Assembly: GCA_030386875.1 (NCBI GenBank) | Contig: CM059575.1 | Coordinates: 43,120,859-43,184,858 of the forward strand | From: Morinoia aosen | Taxonomy: Eukaryota > Arthropoda > Malacostraca > Amphipoda > Talitridae | DNA length: 64,000 nt | Reading direction: 5' to 3' | Shown: piece by piece, positions 56,270 to 64,000 of the stretch | Layout: every line of letters begins with the position of its first letter | Position numbering within the stretch: the first letter of the stretch is position 1 | Translations under genes and position numbers: made by a program | Notes under the pieces: model-generated | The model's input: only the letters and a program-made list of their open reading frames with translations | What the model was told of the DNA's origin: nothing | The model's database searches: none

Positions 56270-57646
56270 TCATGAAGATGATGTGATATCAGTCTTGTTT
56301 TTGTCTTGTGCAACAAGGGTACTGTTGTGATAATTTTTCCGATGAAGCATCAACGGATGGTTATTAGTTGATACTTCTGGTGAGGGGTCGACTACTGTTC
56401 TCCAAATACCATCGCCTTGCTCATCGAAGATGAAAATTCTCCTACCAGTGATCTTTGATATGATATGTGGTATTAAGTCCCCAGCATCATGATCAAAATG
56501 TTTTTCGTCAATGAATTTACTTATGAGCCTAGGTAGATCACCGCTTTTCTCGGCAAGGAAATTGACATATTTGATTTCATTTGTAGTGCTTTCTTTTTTT
56601 ATTGCTGCTTTTAAGGAATTGTAACTCCATTTTGAGGGCGATTTTGTTTTAAGCTGGTGAGTTACTGCATGAAGGAGGCAGTGCCCATCGGCTATGGTAG
56701 GATGCAGCTTCACTTTCAATGATCGTTTTAATTCATCCATGGTGGTACTGACGAGTGAGTACATGGGGCTTGAGTGATATTTAGGCTGACATTCAGCATT
56801 TTCAGACGAGAGTTGTTTGGATTTCTTGCTTTCCTGGCTATGAATTTGCAGGCTGTGGCCAGTTTTAGTTGAGTGAGCGACTGAGAAATGAGGGGTGCTC
56901 TTGTCATTTCCACTTTCTTGGTGGTGGTTATGTGTGCGGTTTGGCTGTAAATATTTTATCGGGTTTTGACCGAGATTCTGCTGCAATTTTTCTCTTTGTA
57001 TTGATTTTACTGCTTCCGAGTACGTGTTTGGTTGTTGATGATTTGTACTCGTTTGTGATGAGGGTATATCGCTCTCTGAGTTCGCGTCAGATAATAACGA
57101 GAACCTGTTTTTTGTGGGTACTCTGCGGTAGCCGGAGATCAACGGAGGGGAACGTTCATTCTCAATAGGCAAGCAATGAATCAGGTTTCTGGAGACTTCA
57201 CTGGAAGCAGTTAGTGATCGAGTAGAATTCTTCAATTCATTTTGCTGTTTTGTACTGATGTTGGAGCATTCAGTTTTGTCATTTAGGCCATTTGAGTTTA
57301 TGAGACATGAGCTAGATTGTAAAGTGAGTTTTAGACTCGATCTGAGAGCAATCTGTTGAAGAAAATGGTGTGTTTCTTCTCTTTTACCGGGCCAAGTACG
57401 AACATCATTGCAAGTTATGAGACCAGTTGCACCGTTTGTTCGGAGCGGAATCAATTTAATACCGTTTGTTTTGCACAAGTTCAACGCCTGATGCAATTGT
57501 TTACCGCTACACGCACTCACGACACAAATACGGGCTGACGCATGCTTAGAAAATATGAGTTCTTTGGTTTTAGCAATGTTAGGTTGTGAGAGGCTTAAGG
57601 AGACCATCCCAGGCCTCTGCCAGGCCCCTGTCGGTCCGGGGGTCAT
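56270..57646 (-). CDS. LINE N-terminal region with OTU-like cysteine protease
   Basis: 458 codons. The N-terminal two thirds are polar and low-complexity with an initial globular-looking part (ICVVSACSGKQLHQAL, GLITCNDVRTWPGK). Residues about 310-450 resemble an OTU protease: IADGHCLLHAVTHQL supplies the catalytic Asp/Cys (D320, C323) and MLHRKNYHNSTLV the catalytic His (H440). Between them lie KAAIKKE and GRRIFIFDEQGDGIW. OTU enzymes are deubiquitinases or related proteases. The Cys-His spacing of 117 residues is in the family range. Activity is inferred only from these residues. Confidence 0.75.
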   Translation of the reverse strand: MTPGPTGAWQRPGMVSLSLSQPNIAKTKELIFSKHASARICVVSACSGKQLHQALNLCKTNGIKLIPLRTNGATGLITCNDVRTWPGKREETHHFLQQIALRSSLKLTLQSSSCLINSNGLNDKTECSNISTKQQNELKNSTRSLTASSEVSRNLIHCLPIENERSPPLISGYRRVPTKNRFSLLSDANSESDIPSSQTSTNHQQPNTYSEAVKSIQREKLQQNLGQNPIKYLQPNRTHNHHQESGNDKSTPHFSVAHSTKTGHSLQIHSQESKKSKQLSSENAECQPKYHSSPMYSLVSTTMDELKRSLKVKLHPTIADGHCLLHAVTHQLKTKSPSKWSYNSLKAAIKKESTTNEIKYVNFLAEKSGDLPRLISKFIDEKHFDHDAGDLIPHIISKITGRRIFIFDEQGDGIWRTVVDPSPEVSTNNHPLMLHRKNYHNSTLVAQDKNKTDITSSS

Positions 57647-57728
57647 TTCTCATGTTTTTGTTGTAAAAGGACCCTTAGGTGGTAGACTATTCGTTCCTAA
57701 AATTTTATGGCGCTACGGACAATAATTT

Positions 57729-57755
57729 CCCCCCCCCCCCCCCCCCCCGGGGGGG
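57729..57755 (+). repeat. Poly(C)-poly(G) junction
   Basis: Twenty C followed directly by seven G. The abrupt change may reflect a palindromic homopolymer or an assembly join. It lies just upstream (minus-strand sense) of the LINE OTU ORF. Confidence 0.7.
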
Positions 57756-57769
57756 TAAGGCGACCAAAT

Positions 57770-58860
57770 TTTTTCAATTTTTCCGATTTTGACCCCACAT
57801 AAAAAGAGAACAAATAGGAAATGGAAAAAAAGCTTAATTTGAGTTTGTTAGAAATGTTCCAAGGATTCTAAAACGGTCTTTGCTTTTTTTCTAGCATCAA
57901 AACTGAAGGAGGAGTTCCATTTTGAAATATCAATATGAATGAAAAGCACCCAAAATATTCCATTTTTTCCCGATTTTGACCCCACATAAAAAGAGAACAA
58001 ATAGGAAATGGAAAAAAAGCTCAATTTGAGTTTGTTAGAAATGTTCCAAGGATTCTAAAACGGTCTTTGCTTTTGCTCTAGCATCAAAACTGAAGGAGGA
58101 GTTCCATTATGAAATATCAATATTAGTGAAATATCAATATCTGAAAACCAATCTTTCAAATTTTTGCAAAATCTAAGGCCTGAATCAAAAAAATGAATAG
58201 AATCAATTGTGTTTATTTTCAAAGGTTACATATCATAGTCAAATTTTATAAGAATCAGACTGAAAATAAAAAAATTCATTTTGTTGAAAAAAAAATGATA
58301 ATTTTTATTTATTTATTTTTTTTTTGAAATCACAATTCACACTTTTAATATGAAGTTATGTATGGAAAGTATCGAAATAAAAATTAAAATTGCATTCAAT
58401 TACATCAAATGTTCATTATATTACACTTCAACAAAAAATTTTATTTTTTGCTATACCCAACAATTCTAACTTTCAACATTCATCCTGGGACTAGTTCTCG
58501 AGTTTTGATGCTAGAACCAATCCAAAGACAGTTTTAGAATCCTTGAAACATTTCTAACAAACTCAAATTCGCCTTTTTTTCAAATTCGAATTCTTCGAAA
58601 AAATATATAGCTCTAAACCCAAAAAAATGTTGCTGATTTTTGAAATATCAAAAAATTTTGAAAAAATAGAAAAAATTTGAATTTAAAAAAAAACGAATTT
58701 GAGTTTGTTAGAAATGTTCCAAGGGTTCTAAAACTGTCTTTGTTGTTGTTCTAGCATCAAAACTGAAGGAGGAGTTCCAATCTGAAATATCAATAAAAAT
58801 ATACCAAAAACACATTTTTCGTCAAAAAAAAAAAACTAAGGCCTAAATCAAAAAAACGAC
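57770..58860. repeat. Degenerate repeat cluster, three direct and one inverted copy
   Basis: A core of about 110 bp (TTTGAGTTTGTTAGAAATGT, then AAGGATTCTAAAACGGTCTT, then CTAGCATCAAAACTGAAGGA) occurs at 57838-57950, 58023-58125 and 58697-58800 on the plus strand, and inverted at about 58495-58570. The first two copies lie in a tandem unit of about 187 bp that starts GATTTTGACCCCACATAAAA. The intervening DNA is very AT-rich. The cluster separates the two minus-strand ORFs of the LINE. Confidence 0.8.
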
Positions 58861-60017
58861 AGGAGTAAAAAAGGTTTACTTTTACAAAATACATATACTG
58901 GCCAACTTTCAAACGAATCGGACGAAAAAAGTTGAACAGCCGGGACGGTCTCCTTGTCTCTGAAGCAAACGATGTAGTTAGTGAATTGAGGCATTTGGTC
59001 ATTTACGTTCAGGAGATCATCAATGCGACTGGAAATTACAGTTCGTATTTTACAAGAGGGGTCAATGTCGGTCCTTTGGACCGTCGTGAGAATTTTATCT
59101 CCGACAAGAAAATTATCCAGAGATTTTTTGCAGTGCGAGTCAGAAAATTGGCTTGTCGAAAACGGGATCTTTGGCGTAAGATCGAAAGAGCTTACATGCA
59201 AGTTCAATTTGAAAAGTTGTTCTGTAATGAGCCTAATATTTGAAGCGGTTGAAGATATCGAAAGTGGAGTTGGAGGCGTCCGCTGTTTTGACATTTTCTG
59301 CAGTGAGAGACAGGCTGCAGTGAGAGACAGGTTATTGTTTACCTGGTGAATGAAATGGGACATTGAAATTTGAAGCGGGTGCAAGCTGTTTGATGTAATA
59401 TTCTGATCACTAGAATTATATATATTAGAAATATTAGAATCGTAAATATTAGGCTCATTCATCGCATCATTCCCGGTAGCTAGTGACAAATCTACATTTT
59501 TACCCATCCTACCCCGTGGGATATTTCTTGATTCTTTCGCTGGTGTATCTTCTCGAGGACTGCTTGGATTGTTGAAACCAGGCTCAGGGGCTTCTTCCTT
59601 GCTCTTGCCAGGGCTTGTTTTGACTGCTTGCGATGCCGATGTGAAAATTTCGTTGTTACCAGCAGCGCTTGGGAGATTTATGTCTGTGGCGAGTGACTCA
59701 GAAACTCGACTCTCAGTCGGGCGACCTTCTGTCGACTCTCTGTCGGTTTGCTCTGGTGATAGTAGATGTGTTGCGGTGCTTTCGTTGACGTTGCACTGCT
59801 TTACCGTCGGGGTTTTTTCTGTTATTTTGAGCGGTTGAGGCTTTTGAACGAGCGATTTTACGCGTGACGTTTTTGGTGGTTTTCGTTTCCATTTCATGAA
59901 CGGTTCAGATATATTCTGCTGATTTGGCTTTGAGTTTTCAAGCAGCGTTGTGAGGGATGTTATTTCTCCAGATAAAGCCGCTTTACGAGTAGCAGAGCGA
60001 GTTTCATATGAATACAT
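58848..60017 (-). CDS. Unidentified ORF, possibly LINE ORF1
   Basis: 389 codons from the ATG at 60017. It is rich in S, T, N and P, with low-complexity N-terminal half (SPGKSKEEAPEPGFNNPSSP). The C-terminal third looks more globular: CKKSLDNFLVGDKILTT, IDDLLNVNDQMPQFTNYIVC and FRDKETVPAVQLF. The very end (SKPFLLLSFF) runs into the A/T-rich repeat cluster and may be an artefact. Position and orientation upstream of the OTU-LINE suggest ORF1 of that element, but no zinc knuckle, RRM or esterase motif was found, so it may be something else. Confidence 0.4.
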   Translation of the reverse strand: MYSYETRSATRKAALSGEITSLTTLLENSKPNQQNISEPFMKWKRKPPKTSRVKSLVQKPQPLKITEKTPTVKQCNVNESTATHLLSPEQTDRESTEGRPTESRVSESLATDINLPSAAGNNEIFTSASQAVKTSPGKSKEEAPEPGFNNPSSPREDTPAKESRNIPRGRMGKNVDLSLATGNDAMNEPNIYDSNISNIYNSSDQNITSNSLHPLQISMSHFIHQVNNNLSLTAACLSLQKMSKQRTPPTPLSISSTASNIRLITEQLFKLNLHVSSFDLTPKIPFSTSQFSDSHCKKSLDNFLVGDKILTTVQRTDIDPSCKIRTVISSRIDDLLNVNDQMPQFTNYIVCFRDKETVPAVQLFSSDSFESWPVYVFCKSKPFLLLSFF

Positions 60018-62371
60018 CGTGAAAGATATTTTAGGTTTTGTTCACTGATTAGAAGTTATTGAAATCGTTAACAAAGCATGATCCCTGAGAGTTCATTGAC
60101 ACGAGGCACGGTCTTGCCAGAGTACAACTTCTATTTTGCTGTGATTTTGGTTTCCATGGTTTGAGAAGTAGGAGACATAGGTGACATTGCTTTTAAAATG
60201 GGATGAAAAATAAACTGTCAGGCGATGAAAAGAAACCCACAGACACTCAATTCATATTCACTGACACTCAACATAAATTTCGCAATAACAGATGAGAATT
60301 GCGTAAATTTATCACTGTATTTTATGTTGGTGTTCACAAAATTCAACTTTGCTATTTCATCAGGTCTTTTTTGCTTCACGTAAGTATTCGTGGTAAGCTT
60401 GTTTCGGTTCAAGTCGGTGCGAGTGACGGGATGCGGAGGAGGAGGGAGGGGGTTGTTGCGGTTCACCAGGGAGGGAGACGGAAGTGACCATTTCTGGAGG
60501 CTGTTGCACGCACTTCGAGTCTAAAACATAGTTTACAGAATGCGCCATTCAGTTTTGCACGATGAAATTCAGCACTTTTTACAGCTGATTTTTTGATGAC
60601 TTTTTCCAGTTTCACGATTCAATGATGTAGAAAGTACATTCACGAATGCTCAGTTTTTCATCAGTTTTTCACCACATTTTGAGGTGCTTGAATAGTAGCA
60701 CCAAACAACTCCCCGCTGGAGCAGCGACACCTCACCTCCTCTCACTACCGCAGCCTCAACTACACTTAGAGGAACTTACGTTTATGATGGAAAGATCGGG
60801 CATTGCTCGTAGTAGAGGATGACGGATGACGATAGATAACCTCACAAAAATATGGACTTGAAGGCTCTACACAGGGTATTGATGTTAATTTTGCGGACAA
60901 AAGTTAATTTGATATTAATTCACTTAGCTGTTAATTCGATGGAGAAAAAATTCATATTAGGAAATCCCCGAGTGGAACGATTGATCGAAGAGAAAATTTC
61001 ATAAAGAAAAAAACGAGAAAAAGAAAAGAAAAGAGAGAAAAACTGTTTATTTCCAGTACAGAGCGTACGAAACATGGTACATCATTGGTGTTTAAAACAT
61101 CTTAAAGTAAGTAAAATACACTCATATGATACACTTATGCGTAATGGAATACCCATGTCACTTGACGAAAAAAAAAATGATTCAAGGCAATGTATTACTA
61201 GTGTTAATTACTCTAGATTTGATGATACATGTAACTACAAAAAATGAGGGTTTCAATTGTTGTAAAGAAATTCAACCATCTTTTTTGACGAACACTTTCG
61301 TAAAATTGTGCGCAATGTGCACAACAGCGGTGCGATGCCGAGTCGAAAACTCCGACCGTGTACTCCAAAGCCTCTCATGTAATTGCTGGGTAAAATGTTG
61401 CGAATAGGAGTGGGTAATACTGATGTTCTAACGATTTGTACAAGTCACATTTCAGAGGTTTTCTCAGAACTTCAACATTCGCTGCTCAACAGCGCTTTGG
61501 GTGCTCAGTACACAATTGACCCTAGTCATAATGGCTAAATGTCACCACTGAAAGGCAGGGTGTGAGGTGTTAGGCGCGCATGTGACCTGACTTCCCTCGT
61601 GACCAAACAATTTTCTCACAATAATACAGTTTGATAAAAGTTGTACTTATTATACTCTAGATTCAGAATTTATAGTATAAATATAATGAAATATAGGGAA
61701 AAAAGAGTCGAATCCACGTCTTCTATAATGTTAAGACGTACTCGGGAGGCTTGTGGTTCTCTGATGATTAGTCAAGGCACTGGGGCATTTACTAGGTTAG
61801 TAGCTGCCCTGAAGTTAGCATTCGTCGTCGTATTCGCATTGAAATGCCTGCTTTCCCTCTATGTATGCATATTATTTGATTGTACGAGACCACTTCTGCA
61901 TTTAAATTTATATGTTCTAATACAATAATTGTTTGTTTTGTTAGTTTGATTCGTATTCGAAAATTATTTATGAATGAATGGTTGAGTATACGGAAATACA
62001 ATACTTGTTAACTTAGAAGTTTATCAAGTGATAAAAACCTCTCGATAGATAATCATTTACCATTAGTCTAAAATATTTTTTTATGGTAGTGACAGTCCAA
62101 CCTAAATTTAGCTATATTTTCATTCGGAGTTTCATTCCATATTTTTTTAATTGAGATTTTCTTATTACCTTATATGTGGATAAGAAACTTCCCGGAATTA
62201 TAAAATGAACCTTTTGTTTACCTAAAACATGACACATTAGCCTACCGTATAGCTAAGCAGTCAGAAAGCTAATAACTTGCACCCATTGCCTTCGCATCCA
62301 TGGATGAGGCTAAAATTCGCGTGTTTTTCACGCTCGTACATTCACTCGAGGTGTCCATTGTTTGCTGGTAG
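60018..62371. other. Possible LINE 5' region, then intron DNA
   Basis: 60018-60790 is GC-richer near 60700-60770 and could hold the LINE 5' UTR. At 60990-61180 an A-rich run plus CTGTTTATTTCCAGTACAGA and GGAATACCCATGTCACTTG matches the repeat at 50880-51065. The rest is featureless. Confidence 0.4.
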
Positions 62372-62487
62372 GTCACCCCAGCATTCAAGAGGTTGCTGGA
62401 TTTCGTGCTGACTCGCTACGTGACGCGGGAGAACATCGCCATCACTTCCTTGCCCCGCGGACGCCAGTTGTACGCCCAGATGATCAA
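62372..62487 (+). CDS. DUF885-family protein, exon 4 of those visible
   Basis: Begins after TGCTGGTAG in phase 0 with VTPAFKRLLDFVLTRYV, then TRENIAITSLPRGRQLYAQM, and stops at ATCAA|GTGAGA in phase 2. The PAFxxLxxFxxxxY and IAxxSLPxGxxxYxxxI patterns are the strongest DUF885 signatures in the window. An alternative acceptor nine bases downstream (CCCCAG) would remove VTP. Confidence 0.9.
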
Positions 62488-62826
62488 GTGAGAGGCGATA
62501 GATCGCATGAGTATTTTGTATTGGATACTAACCGTAAATAGAAATTTGCAATTTTTGTTGATACAACGTAACGTTCCGCCTAAAACTGGGAGAAAAATAT
62601 GGATTGCAATTTGAAAAAGCGTATGCACGTATGAGAATTGTTCAAGAGGATGGTACCGCAATAAAACTATTCCCAAGAACATGCATGCCAGTGAATTAAG
62701 ATGAAGGCGTGCTGTAGGAACAACTCGGGTGTTTTTTCAGCTATATTGCGTGTTCCCTTTTCAACAACACTATTGGCTTGAAGATTGTTCACAAATTGGT
62801 CGACGAATAGAATTTGAGTCGACAAA

Positions 62827-62932
62827 TTGGTTGACAAATAGAAATAGCTTGGTCGACAAATAGAAATAGCTTGGTCGACAAATAGAAATAGCTTGGTCGA
62901 CAAGTAGAAATAGCTTGGTCGACAAATAGAAA
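62827..62932 (+). repeat. 22-bp minisatellite in the DUF885 intron
   Basis: The unit TTGGTCGACAAATAGAAATA(GC) starts at 62827, 62849, 62871, 62893 and 62915, about 4.8 copies with two or three substitutions. Degenerate related pieces precede it from about 62797. Confidence 0.9.
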
Positions 62933-63420
62933 TATAATTTATCTCTGGATTTTAGTAATCAGAACAGTTATGAAGTATTGAAAGCTATGTATTTTGAACT
63001 CGAAACACTTGAAAAATAAATGAAACAACTTGACAAAACAAAGTGTTCTTAGCTCATCATGTTCACATATGGCGCATTCAAATTGTGATTAGAGCTCTAT
63101 TAAAAAGGAACTAGAGGTGCTCTGGAAGCTAATGTCCTCGTTTTCATAACTGGTAATAATATGCAGGACTGTAACTTCTGCGTTCAGAATATGTGTGCAG
63201 TATGTTCCTATTTGCTGTAATAGTTTACTAAATAACGAGACAATGCACAGAAATGAGGTCAACAGCTTAATTAAGAAAACACGACATTGTAGATTAAAAT
63301 CAAGTTTAACGAAAATGATTGATGATTGTATTTATTAATCATCCATGCATTGGACATTCTTGAAATGAGTAGCTCGACATTATGTTTTATTTATTAAGAC
63401 TAATTTTATCCCATTCGAAG

Positions 63421-63508
63421 ATTCCACACAGACTCTAACGCAGACCCGATGGAAATTCATGAGACGGGATTGAGAGAAGTGCAAAGACTGGAGAGTTTAA
63501 TGGCACAG
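63421..63508 (+). CDS. DUF885-family protein, exon 5 of those visible
   Basis: One base completes a Lys codon with the previous exon; then FHTDSNADPMEIHETGLREV and QRLESLMAQ, ending at CAG|GTGCGT in phase 0. The xxHTxxxxxPxEIHxxGLxEVxRxxxxM pattern is a diagnostic DUF885 block. Further exons, including the HExxPGH-like motif, must lie to the right of the window. Confidence 0.9.
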
Positions 63509-64000
63509 GTGCGTCTGGTGTATATTATGCCGTGAATCTCTCTGATAGTATTAAGCGCGATTTTTATTTATCTCTGGATTTTTATACGGCAGTGATTTTT
63601 ACCGATTATTATGATTGATTGTTTTCAATGTGTAGGTGTACGAGAATGTTGGGTGTGTATAGTTATGTATGCCTGTATGTACTGTGTATATTGCCTAAAC
63701 GCTTAAGTTTGGTATTCTAGTCGTTATAAAAATGATTTACTTTTATTTTTTGCATTTTTGCTTGGTATTTTTATTCAAACCTTATCCGTCTTATGCATTA
63801 CTGAAATTACTTTTCATTTCTTCCAGCACTGATGATGGAATAACTTGTATTCCGAAACGTTTGCCTCATTAAATGTTCTCTATTACGGTGGTTCTTCTAT
63901 TTATTTTGAGAATAAGATTCCCTAAGAATCGCCCTATAAGTACTACTATGATTGTTTATGTTTTAATTTTTACTCATCTATCTTAATCATCATCTGTGAT
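63509..64000. other. Start of the next DUF885 intron
   Basis: Begins with donor GTGCGT. Apart from the hammerhead-like motif at 63826-63864 it is AT-rich and featureless. Confidence 0.5.
63826..63864 (+). ncRNA. Hammerhead-ribozyme-like core
   Basis: CTGATGA (63829-63835) is followed by a 5-bp stem (GGAAT 63837-63841 with ATTCC 63849-63853) and then GAAAC (63854-63858). A two-pair AC/GT helix III leads to a T at the expected cleavage position (63861), and GCA/TGC (63826-63828 with 62-64 of the same stretch) would form helix I. All invariant bases of the hammerhead core are present. Minimal helix III forms are known from Penelope-like elements and retrozymes, where dimers are needed for activity. 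Activity here is inferred. Confidence 0.5.

Larger units (their letters stand above)
53292..57646 (-). mobile_element. CR1/Jockey-type LINE with OTU protease, ORF2 region
   Basis: Read on the minus strand, a single reading path contains an N-terminal region, an OTU-like protease domain, an endonuclease, a reverse transcriptase and the C-terminal domain. It is interrupted by a TGA (56270-56272), a 1-base frameshift (about 55250) and a TAA (54003-54005). The RT motifs and a C-terminal block with LWNRLPQSFKTPQTLREFKT resemble CR1/L2/Daphne-type elements; the exact clade is uncertain. The 3' end of the element was not defined; a possible ORF1 lies further upstream at 60017-58848. Confidence 0.85.

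Noticed and set aside
62372-62380. Alternative DUF885 exon start at the CCCCAG acceptor (62381)
   Set aside because: It keeps the frame but removes VTP, which fits the family alignment; the upstream TGGTAG acceptor is preferred, though not proven.

Overview
The window looks like nuclear DNA of an arthropod, possibly a hemipteran or other large-genome insect; the species cannot be read from the sequence. The reasons are: AT-rich non-coding DNA, GT-AG introns of up to about 17 kb, an intron-split gene, and a dense mix of non-LTR, Ty3/gypsy, DIRS and Tc1/mariner elements at different stages of decay. No tRNA, rRNA or CRISPR was seen.

Host gene. Five exons on the + strand (26479-26675, 42735-42933, 45486-45638, 62372-62487, 63421-63508) join with matching phases into 251 codons. 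They resemble consecutive parts of a DUF885-family protein (predicted metallopeptidase-like). The first exon(s) were not found, and the C-terminal exons, where the family's HExxPGH-like motif is expected, lie past the right edge. Most of the window right of 26 kb is intron of this gene, filled with transposons. A possible unrelated exon lies at 6304.

Left third (1-20.4 kb). A block of about 3.8 kb (copy A, 1-3757) recurs in direct orientation from 7871 to 20400 (copy B). The block contains degenerate tandem sub-repeats and ends in a stretch with paired CRE-like sites. Copy B was later split by two insertions: a near full-length I-like LINE (8262-14873, 10-bp target duplication, TAC tail, one nonsense codon) and an internally deleted Ty3/gypsy remnant whose 5' part is a fibrillarin fragment (17840-19802). 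From 20.86 to 23.53 kb lies an older, decayed LINE whose 3' UTR resembles that of the first.

Middle (25.5-50.2 kb). There is a MITE, then a nested cluster: a mariner-type element (29677-37159) interrupted by a complete-architecture DIRS element (30571-35593) and by a second MITE (about 35776-36510). Further right are remnants of at least four Tc1/mariner lineages, one rearranged into a foldback of two 3' halves, and a 115-bp tandem array.

Right part (53.2-60.0 kb). A minus-strand CR1/Jockey-type LINE has an OTU-like cysteine protease domain upstream of its endonuclease and reverse transcriptase, and possibly a separate ORF1. A compact hammerhead-ribozyme-like core lies at 63826-63864 in the last visible intron.

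The most unusual items are the OTU-bearing LINE, the DIRS element whose internal complementary region spells out its own end junction, the fibrillarin-gypsy chimera, and the hammerhead-like motif.
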